In this document: positions 1 through 4,697 of the stretch, piece after piece
How positions within the stretch are numbered: the first letter of the stretch is position 1
How the letters are laid out: every line of letters starts with the position of its first letter
Assembly (NCBI GenBank): GCA_900555725.1
Contig: USMD01000104.1
Coordinates: forward strand, 1 to 6,270
DNA: 6,270 bases
From: an uncultured Garciella sp.
Lineage (GTDB): Bacteria; Bacillota; Clostridia; Eubacteriales; Garciellaceae
Reading direction: 5' to 3'
The notes under the pieces: generated by a model
Database searches by the model: none
The model's input: only the letters and a program-made list of their open reading frames with translations
Told to the model about the DNA's origin: nothing
Translations under genes and position numbers: made by a program

Positions 1-50
1 TCTAAGAATAAAAAAGTATTCGTGAGTTTTTGTCCAAAATTAAGGGGTCA
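1..50. mobile_element. Terminus of an IS3-family (IS150-like) insertion sequence, partial
   Basis: Read on the minus strand, bases 50 to 31 are TGACCCCTTAATTTTGGACA. This has the form of IS150-group terminal inverted repeats of the IS3 family: a TGACCCC start, an AT-rich middle and a GGACA end, with the terminal CA on the plus strand at 49-50. The boundary falls exactly where the neighbouring protease reading frame stops, at its HExxH region. The transposase is not in the window, so which end this is (left or right) cannot be told. A multi-copy IS also explains why a short-read assembly stops here. The family call rests on remembered repeat consensus, not on a search. Confidence 0.7.
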
Positions 51-806
51 ATCCGCTTTTCTATGCTGATCCCAATGAACACACTCATGGACAATGGTAT
101 TGTTTACCGATCCTAGATTACGTAGGAAGAACGCTTTTGGATCAACTATGATAGTTCTGGCATCTACATGGGTCTGTACCATTTCATCACTGTCTTCATC
201 ATAGAATACTGCATCACAATCATGAAAGTATAGCTGTCCAAAAACAGAGAAATCCTTTGTAATTTCTCTCATTTCCACTGTAAGACCCATTTTTTCTGCT
301 AGTACTTGTGGTTCAATTGCCATTGGGGTTTTTAGTGCTTCTGGGTAATGTCTGCGAAGAAAGTCTGTAGCGACAGATTCAAGTTGCTCCTTATGAATGA
401 TAGGGACAAGAGAGTCCGACATAGGTTTGGGCTGCTTATTTTTACTGGTATACTCAGTTACACTAGAGATTGTAAAGTCATCTAAATTGCAAGCCAAATC
501 TCCTGAACATGTCAGCATAAACCACTGCCTACAATTTTCCGATTCATCATAATGATAGTCTGACTCACGGATTTCTAATTCGGCTTCCACAACAACATCA
601 AATTCTATTTTCATACCTGGTAAGTCATTAACAGATACAAACTTTACTTCTATATCTGATAATTCTATGCCACCAATATTTCGAACCCTGTATAGCCTTA
701 AGTCTAAATCATCGTAGTTATCCGTGGTGTAACTTTGTATAGCAGCAAATATTTCATTATAGAACCTATCTGCCACATAGTCTTTAAAAGAACGATTACC
801 CGCCAC
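48..806 (-). pseudogene. ImmA/IrrE-family metallopeptidase, 3' end cut off by an IS
   Basis: I favour the GTG at 806-804 as start, because GGAGAGGGGG lies 8 nt upstream; a TTG at 830 would add eight residues but has no ribosome binding site. From GTG the product is 252 aa. The first half (about residues 1-130) is a charged domain I do not recognise. The second half has the ImmA/IrrE layout: a helical stretch with LAEKMGL, a segment around FGQLYFHD, then TIVHECVHWDQHRKA with the HExxH zinc motif (H240, E241, H244). Family members normally continue well past HExxH and supply a third zinc ligand there. Here the frame runs into the IS terminus, which provides the TGA at 50-48, so the last residue may be IS-encoded and the protein is probably inactive. 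ImmA enzymes cleave XRE-type repressors; a divergent XRE gene lies 270 bp away, but that pairing is only a possibility. Confidence 0.8.
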
Positions 807-890
807 TATATTATCCCCCTCTCCAATCAATGTTAAAAAGATTTATTCTGCTTCTAAAATATCTCTCTTTTTATTAATCCCTTGGATAAT

Positions 891-919
891 ATTGTAACAT
901 CGTAATAAAGAGCTTTCAA
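891..919 (-). promoter_or_regulatory. Promoter of the ImmA/IrrE-type gene
   Basis: The minus strand shows a -35 hexamer TTGAAA (919-914), a 17-nt spacer and a -10 hexamer TACAAT (896-891). This is a good vegetative sigma-A match. It would start transcription near 884 and give a leader of about 80 nt before the GTG at 806. Confidence 0.55.
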
Positions 920-927
920 TCGATTCT

Positions 928-971
928 GCATGAAAATCTTGCTATCGCATGATTATTCATGCTTTAAGCAT
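928..971. promoter_or_regulatory. Dyad cluster upstream of the controller promoter, candidate operator
   Basis: The hexamer GCATGA occurs at 928-933 and again at 947-952. The second copy pairs with TCATGC at 957-962 across a 4-nt gap. A second perfect dyad, ATGCTT-T-AAGCAT, spans 959-971 and abuts the -35 of the rightward promoter. This is where a small XRE-type autoregulator would be expected to bind between two divergent promoters. The sequences are seen; the binding is inferred. They do not match the controller-protein boxes of well-studied systems as I know them. Confidence 0.4.
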
Positions 972-999
972 TGTTTTTTACATTTTGAGGTGATATACT
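971..999 (+). promoter_or_regulatory. Promoter of the controller and methyltransferase-nuclease operon
   Basis: A -35 TTGTTT (971-976), a 17-nt spacer and a -10 TATACT (994-999) are present, with an extended -10 TG at 991-992. The extended -10 compensates for the weak -35. Transcription would start near 1006, only a few bases before the hairpin at 1013-1042. Confidence 0.6.
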
Positions 1000-1012
1000 T
1001 GAAAAAGGACTT

Positions 1013-1042
1013 GTAAAGTGGCCTATTATTAAGCCACTTTAC
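1013..1042 (+). promoter_or_regulatory. Leader hairpin or operator between promoter and controller gene
   Basis: A perfect 10-bp inverted repeat, GTAAAGTGGC (1013-1022) and GCCACTTTAC (1033-1042), surrounds a 10-nt AT-rich loop and is followed by TTCTTTTA. It lies just after the predicted transcription start and ends about 20 nt before the ribosome binding site of the controller. It could act as a DNA operator, as an attenuator, or as a 5' stabilising hairpin. The U-run is weak, so termination would be partial at best. Confidence 0.5.
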
Positions 1043-1076
1043 TTCTTTTAATGTAGAAGTTGAGAGGTGGAAATTG

Positions 1077-1280
1077 ATGTCCATAAGTTATAAAAAATTA
1101 TGGAAATTACTTATCGACAAAGATATGAAAAAGAAAGATTTACAGATAGCTGCAGGAATAAGCTCATCTTCCATTACTAAAATGGCGAAGAATGAAAATG
1201 TAAGTACAGAAACTTTAACTAAAGTTTGTAAAGCACTTGACTGCGATATTTCCGATATCGTTGAAATAATAAAAGACTAG
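1077..1280 (+). CDS. Small XRE-family (Cro/C1-type) controller protein
   Basis: The product is 67 aa from ATG 1077, with AGAGGTGG ending 6 nt upstream. The TTG three bases earlier would leave only 3 nt of spacing and is unlikely. The protein is essentially one helix-turn-helix domain: KKDLQIAAGISSSSITKMAK matches helices 2-3 of the Cro/C1 fold, followed by VSTETLTKVCKALDCDISDI, the usual end of such domains. Very similar short regulators commonly sit directly upstream of cytosine-C5 methyltransferase genes in Firmicutes, where they control the restriction-modification operon. Here the stop is 41 bp before the methyltransferase-nuclease fusion, so the two are almost certainly co-transcribed. 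It probably binds the dyads at 928-971 and/or 1013-1042. It has no oligomerisation extension beyond the single domain. It could alternatively be the regulator partner of the divergent ImmA-like protein. Confidence 0.85.
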   Translation: MSISYKKLWKLLIDKDMKKKDLQIAAGISSSSITKMAKNENVSTETLTKVCKALDCDISDIVEIIKD

Positions 1281-1321
1281 CCTTATTAAGCAGAAGTCTA
1301 AGCAAATATACGGAGGTCATT

Positions 1322-3097
1322 ATGAAAATAAATACATTTTTCGACTTTTGTTCGGGAATCGGAGCCGGAAGGCTCGGTTTAGAGCAAAGTGGATTAAGAT
1401 GTGTCGGTTATTCAGATACAAGTAGACTATCGGTAGCAACATATAAACAGATGTTTGATACTGAAAATGAAAAGAATTATGGAAACTTAAAAAAAATTAA
1501 AAGTGAAACTCTACCATCATTTGATCTTCTAATTGCAGGATTCCCTTGTCAGACATTCTCTGTCATAGGTAGAAAAGCAGGATTTAATGATGATAGAGGG
1601 CAGATCATTTTTCACCTTATAAGAATCCTTAACGAGACTCGCCCGAAATGTTTCATATTAGAAAATGTACGTGGACTTGTGAGCCATGACAAAGGTGCAA
1701 CAATTAAAAAGATTATGACTGAATTTGATGATATTGGATACTCAGTTGTTTATAAGGTTTTAAACAGCCTTGATTACGGCGTTCCTCAAATGCGGCAACG
1801 AGTATATTTCATTGGATTTGATAAAAAATCGAATCTTTCTGCCGATGGCTTCGAATGGCCAACAGTAGAGCCCGTACCTGGTTTAGAAAATTATTTAATT
1901 GATTCAAACAACGATATATCAGAGATTAATCTTGAAAAATTCACATATTACCTAAAAAACCCAACAAATCAGGGAAAGTATGTACCAACAGATTTCTTGG
2001 ATGAAGAATTACTTATAATCGATACAAGAATGTCAGATTTAAGGTTATACCGTGGAAAGGTGCCAACTTTACGCTCTCAAAGAGACGGGATCTTTTACAT
2101 AAAAAATCATGCCATTAAAGAACTAACAGGTTTTGAAGCACTACTTTTACAAGGTTTTCCTGTACAATATGCAGAAAAAGTAAAAGACAGTGTTACAAAT
2201 AGACACTTACTTATGCAGGCTGGAAATGCAATGACAGTTAATGTCATTAAAAAGTTAGGTGATTGTATCATTAAACATCTTAAAAAAAGAGGAGGTAATA
2301 TAATGTCATCAATATGGGAAGATTTTGAAATTGACTGTACCGAATATTTAAATAGAAAATTCGGTGATTATGCAAGCTTTAAACATGAGGGGGGATCTGA
2401 CTCCACTATACCAGACATTAAAGTTACAACTAAGTCTGGCAATATTTTTTACATTGATGCAAAGCACTCTCCAGCACAATGTGGTCAATTTGTTTTGCTA
2501 CCAGATATTGCATCAAGTACATTTATTTATAGCCGTCTAAATACCACTCCAATTAATACATACGCAAAACAAATCATTGAACATATGAATGCCCAATTTG
2601 ACGAGTTTAAGGAGGCTGGAACAGCAGGAAAAGATATAGTAATGAATAATGGTTCTGAAATCTTTTCAAATTGGATTATCGACAGCTACAGAAATAAGGG
2701 TGCTCGCTATTTTATAACAAATAACTATACTATTTTACCTGTTGAAAGATTTAGTGAATATTTTAATGTTAGTGCTAAATACAGAGTTAAACGCAGTGGG
2801 TCAAGTCATGTTGGAAAGAGTAATATATCCAATGTTCTAAACTATATTAAATCCAATGGCTATAATATTGAAAGCTCAAGAACAGATGCTGGCAAGCTTT
2901 TTGTCGTTTCAGCGGAATCCTTACACAACCAACGTTTCCTATTACACGGTTATGAATATATGTTCTCTCTACGAGACTCTGAATACGAAATCAGAAAGCT
3001 TTCTAATACATTTAATGCAAACGTCATTTTTTCAATTGACTTAAAGTCAAATAAAAGCGGTATTGGACCAGATGAGTTCATTCAGGCTTTGAGGTAA
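1322..3097 (+). CDS. Cytosine-C5 DNA methyltransferase fused to HhaI-like restriction endonuclease
   Basis: The 591-aa product starts at ATG 1322 (GGAGGT 4 nt upstream). Residues 1-327 are a complete m5C methyltransferase: SAM motif I FDFCSGIGAG (7-16), catalytic loop GFPCQ with Cys76, ENV (114-116), QMRQRV (156-161), motif IX around VPTLRSQ (247-253) and motif X GNAMTVNVI (301-309). Its short recognition region (about 170-245) is unlike that of M.HhaI, so its target is unknown. Residues 328-591 are a PD-(D/E)XK nuclease: PDI (364-366), IDAK (378-381) and QCGQFVLLP just after. This, FNVSAKYRVKRSGSSH (481-496) and KLSNTFNANVIFSI (559-572) match R.HhaI as I remember it, which cuts GCGC. There is no stop between the halves, and the linker KRGGNI is encoded by a ribosome binding site. 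The stop overlaps the convergent gene's end by 20 bp. The domain calls are firm; the HhaI link comes from memory. Confidence 0.9.
   Translation: MKINTFFDFCSGIGAGRLGLEQSGLRCVGYSDTSRLSVATYKQMFDTENEKNYGNLKKIKSETLPSFDLLIAGFPCQTFSVIGRKAGFNDDRGQIIFHLIRILNETRPKCFILENVRGLVSHDKGATIKKIMTEFDDIGYSVVYKVLNSLDYGVPQMRQRVYFIGFDKKSNLSADGFEWPTVEPVPGLENYLIDSNNDISEINLEKFTYYLKNPTNQGKYVPTDFLDEELLIIDTRMSDLRLYRGKVPTLRSQRDGIFYIKNHAIKELTGFEALLLQGFPVQYAEKVKDSVTNRHLLMQAGNAMTVNVIKKLGDCIIKHLKKRGGNIMSSIWEDFEIDCTEYLNRKFGDYASFKHEGGSDSTIPDIKVTTKSGNIFYIDAKHSPAQCGQFVLLPDIASSTFIYSRLNTTPINTYAKQIIEHMNAQFDEFKEAGTAGKDIVMNNGSEIFSNWIIDSYRNKGARYFITNNYTILPVERFSEYFNVSAKYRVKRSGSSHVGKSNISNVLNYIKSNGYNIESSRTDAGKLFVVSAESLHNQRFLLHGYEYMFSLRDSEYEIRKLSNTFNANVIFSIDLKSNKSGIGPDEFIQALR
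2288..2305 (+). promoter_or_regulatory. Internal ribosome binding site and ATG at the methyltransferase/nuclease junction
   Basis: AGAGGAGGT at 2288-2296 is a near-perfect Shine-Dalgarno sequence, 6 nt before an in-frame ATG at 2303. The same bases encode the linker RGGNI. It is the strongest ribosome binding site in the operon and is placed exactly at the nuclease start, so it probably served, and may still serve, to translate the nuclease alone. Confidence 0.75.
2303..3097 (+). CDS. HhaI-like restriction endonuclease, possible separate product by internal start
   Basis: Initiation at ATG 2303 would give a free 264-aa nuclease, close to the length I remember for R.HhaI. It begins MSSIWEDFEIDCTEYLN and places the catalytic D365 and D379-x-K381 of the fusion at residues 38, 52 and 54. 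This nested entry describes a second possible product of the fusion gene, not a second gene. Whether the cell makes the fusion, the free enzyme or both cannot be told from sequence. Confidence 0.5.
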   Translation: MSSIWEDFEIDCTEYLNRKFGDYASFKHEGGSDSTIPDIKVTTKSGNIFYIDAKHSPAQCGQFVLLPDIASSTFIYSRLNTTPINTYAKQIIEHMNAQFDEFKEAGTAGKDIVMNNGSEIFSNWIIDSYRNKGARYFITNNYTILPVERFSEYFNVSAKYRVKRSGSSHVGKSNISNVLNYIKSNGYNIESSRTDAGKLFVVSAESLHNQRFLLHGYEYMFSLRDSEYEIRKLSNTFNANVIFSIDLKSNKSGIGPDEFIQALR

Positions 3098-3386
3098 TCT
3101 CGTCCTCAATGAATTGCTTATACTTATTTAGTGCATACTTAAATATACTAAGCTGGTATTTACCAATTGGCAAATCTACATTTTTAAACTTATTCATATT
3201 GTCATTTAAACCTTTGTTTTGAAAAAGGGAGAATAGGTAATAAAACTTATCACTGCGATATTGCTCATCAATATCGCAGTTTTCTATCGCCTTTTCAAAA
3301 CGTTTCAATCTCGACACAAGATCACTTTGCATCTTTTTGGATATATTATTTTTAGATAGCCATTGTCTGAATTCTATTTCCCTCAT
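3078..3386 (-). CDS. Small helical protein of unknown function, linked to the HhaI-like methyltransferase
   Basis: The product is 102 aa from ATG 3386, chosen because GGAGGGAG ends 6 nt upstream; a GTG at 3407 would add seven residues without a ribosome binding site. I do not recognise the family. The sequence is lysine-rich and predicted almost all helical. Its first part (FRQWLSKNNISKKMQSDLVSRLKRFEKA, written here as consecutive blocks: FRQWLSKNNISKK, then MQSDLVSRLKRFEKA) and its end (LPIGKYQLSIFKYALNKY) resemble helical DNA-binding segments seen in some nucleases and in the SAM-like N-domains of integrases; this is a weak resemblance. It overlaps the methyltransferase 3' end by 35 bp in another frame, so it is translationally linked to it. 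Its own 3' end overlaps the nuclease stop on the other strand. A role as accessory DNA-binding or regulatory subunit is a guess. Confidence 0.7.
   Translation of the reverse strand: MREIEFRQWLSKNNISKKMQSDLVSRLKRFEKAIENCDIDEQYRSDKFYYLFSLFQNKGLNDNMNKFKNVDLPIGKYQLSIFKYALNKYKQFIEDEITSKPE
3252..3285 (+). terminator. Probable rho-independent terminator of the controller/nuclease operon
   Basis: A perfect 12-bp inverted repeat, ACTGCGATATTG (3252-3263) and CAATATCGCAGT (3269-3280), closes a 5-nt loop and is followed on the plus strand by TTTCT, with the final T of the stem giving four T in a row. It lies 155 bp past the nuclease stop, inside the opposing small gene. On the minus strand the T-run is missing, so it should act mainly on rightward transcripts. 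Confidence 0.6.
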
Positions 3387-4368
3387 TCTTTGCTCCCTCC
3401 ATGGCACTTCCTATCTCTTGACCAATCAGTTGCAAAACATCAATAACTACAGAATTACCAAATTGCTTATAGGCTTGATTATCACTCTTGCAAATTTTGT
3501 AACTATCTGGAAACCCCATTAGTCTAGCACATTCTCTAGGATGCAATTTTCTGGTTTTTCCATTAATTAAGTATCCTCCCGTTTTGGCAAATATTCCTCC
3601 ACCGTTAGCCGATAGCGTAATCGCTATCCCTTTTACACTATATATTCTTTCACCTTGACCGCCTTTATTTACTATTCCTAATCTAATTGGTTTGTTACTG
3701 TACTTGTTATCTTCCACCCCATTGAAATAAGTATCTGGCCTCTGTATGTATAGATGTTCTACCTGGCTTTCATCTTCTAATAAAAAGTCTTCAACATGTT
3801 TTTTCAATGGGAAAGGCTTTGGAAAATTAAACTCTTCAATGTCTAAATCATTTCTAAAGCAAACCATGTAAATACGCTCTCTCTTTTGAGGAATTCCATA
3901 ATCAGCAGCGTTTAAAACTCTCTGATGGAATGTATACCCCAACTCTTCCATAATGGTTTTTACCACGGACAAAGTATTACCATTATCATGAGAAGCAAAA
4001 TTCTTAACATTTTCCATAAAAACTACCTTTGGCTTCTTAGCTTTCACAATTCTTGCGACATCAAAAAATAATGTACCCCTACTATCTTCAAATCCACGCT
4101 GTTTCCCACTTATTGAGAAAGCCTGACATGGAAATCCAGCACATAGAATATCATGATCAGGAATAGAGTTTTCATCTACTTGAGTAATGTCTCCATCAGG
4201 GATATCTCCAAAATTCTCTGCATAAACTTCTCTTACAGGTTCATCCCATTCACTTGAATAAACACATTTTGCACCCAGCGATTCTAATGCAATTCGAAAA
4301 CCACCTAATCCTGCAAATAAATCGATAAAAGTAAAACCAGAAAGCGACTTTTTCTTTATATTAATCAT
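3352..4368 (-). CDS. Cytosine-C5 DNA methyltransferase, M.HhaI-like (predicted target GCGC)
   Basis: The 338-aa product starts at ATG 4368, with AAGAGGAG ending 7 nt upstream. It transfers methyl from SAM to C5 of cytosine to protect DNA from the partner nuclease. All motifs are present: IDLFAGLGGFRIALES (15-30), GFPCQAFS with catalytic Cys81, MENV with Glu119, QKRERIY (161-167, Arg163/Arg165) and QFGNSVVIDVL near the C-terminus. These residues carry the same numbers as in M.HhaI. The recognition domain also matches M.HhaI as I remember it: RLGIVNKGGQGERIYS, ITLSANGGGIFAKTGGYL and NGKTRKLHPRECARLMG, keeping the Gln and Arg (238 and 241 here) that read the bases. Specificity for GCGC, modifying the inner cytosine, is therefore likely. 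It is the first gene of a leftward two-gene operon and has its own promoter, which contains two GCGC sites. Confidence 0.93.
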   Translation of the reverse strand: MINIKKKSLSGFTFIDLFAGLGGFRIALESLGAKCVYSSEWDEPVREVYAENFGDIPDGDITQVDENSIPDHDILCAGFPCQAFSISGKQRGFEDSRGTLFFDVARIVKAKKPKVVFMENVKNFASHDNGNTLSVVKTIMEELGYTFHQRVLNAADYGIPQKRERIYMVCFRNDLDIEEFNFPKPFPLKKHVEDFLLEDESQVEHLYIQRPDTYFNGVEDNKYSNKPIRLGIVNKGGQGERIYSVKGIAITLSANGGGIFAKTGGYLINGKTRKLHPRECARLMGFPDSYKICKSDNQAYKQFGNSVVIDVLQLIGQEIGSAMEGAKNEGNRIQTMAI

Positions 4369-4404
4369 AGTGAATCTCCTCTTTAAGTTTTAATTTCTAC
4401 TATC

Positions 4405-4432
4405 ATTATAGCGCATTGCGCTATAATTTCAA
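4405..4432 (-). promoter_or_regulatory. Promoter of the M.HhaI-like gene, with a palindrome holding two GCGC sites
   Basis: On the minus strand a -35 TTGAAA (4432-4427), a 16-nt spacer and a perfect -10 TATAAT (4410-4405) would start transcription near 4398, about 30 nt before the ATG. A perfect dyad of two 11-bp arms, ATTATAGCGCA (4405-4415) and TGCGCTATAAT (4417-4427), around a single T covers the -10 and the whole spacer. Each arm holds one GCGC (4411-4414 and 4418-4421), the predicted target of the system. Binding of the methyltransferase, its methylation, or a regulator at this site would act directly on its own gene. Confidence 0.75.
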
Positions 4433-4682
4433 GTTCTTTAGTCCTAAATTACTAAGTGTTCTCTCAATCAATTATCTGTTTAACCCCATGTATATCTATC
4501 CTATCTCCTCGACCCTACGATTTTATCTAATCTGTCAACTCAACCCTACACACTTTTTTACAGTCGACCTGTTTCCTCAATAAATAAAAATAAGGATTTC
4601 CAAGGTTAAGAGGACTGCCAGACATCAGACAGAAAATCTTACAACCTTGAAAACCCTTTATTTATCAGTGTTTTGAATACCC
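4433..4682. other. Intergenic stretch between rlmD and the restriction-modification island
   Basis: No gene is supported here. The stretch holds short direct repeats and a long imperfect inverted repeat, listed separately. It is T/C-rich on the plus strand, with no ribosome binding site leading into an open frame of useful length on either strand. Confidence 0.5.
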
Positions 4683-4697
4683 CTACTTCTCAACCCT
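4508..4697. repeat. Short direct repeats shared with the 3' end of rlmD
   Basis: CTCGACCCTAC (4508-4518) and CTCAACCCTAC (4539-4549) differ by one base. CTCAACCCT recurs at 4689-4697 inside the last codons of rlmD. On the minus strand each reads AGGGTYGAG, matching the Arg-Val-Glu codons at the end of RlmD. They may be remnants of attachment sites from elements integrating at the rlmD 3' end, or chance in a biased sequence. Confidence 0.3.
4580..4665. repeat. Long imperfect inverted repeat after rlmD, possible terminator
   Basis: The left arm (4580-4611) contains ATAAATAAA and CAAGGTTAAGA. The right arm (4637-4665) contains TCTT, AACCTTG and TTTATTTAT. The exact pairings are ATAAATAAA/TTTATTTAT, CAAGGTT/AACCTTG and AAGA/TCTT, with small bulges and a loop of about 25 nt. 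It starts 18 nt after the rlmD stop and could terminate leftward rlmD transcripts before the methyltransferase promoter, although the U-tract is interrupted. A miniature-transposon remnant is the alternative. Confidence 0.4.

Noticed and set aside
2856..3044. 62-codon open frame on the plus strand
   Set aside because: It lies in another frame of the nuclease domain, has no ribosome binding site and no recognisable protein features.
3078..3386. Small gene as a Vsr-type mismatch endonuclease
   Set aside because: Such short-patch nucleases often accompany m5C methyltransferases, but this protein lacks their nuclease motifs and is lysine-rich and helical throughout.
3337..3522. 61-codon open frame on the plus strand
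   Set aside because: It is antisense to the M.HhaI-like gene end and the small helical gene, with no ribosome binding site.
4422..4427. Plus-strand TATAAT in the palindrome as a rightward promoter
   Set aside because: It arises from palindrome symmetry; no -35-like hexamer lies 16-18 bp upstream and no gene lies downstream on that strand.
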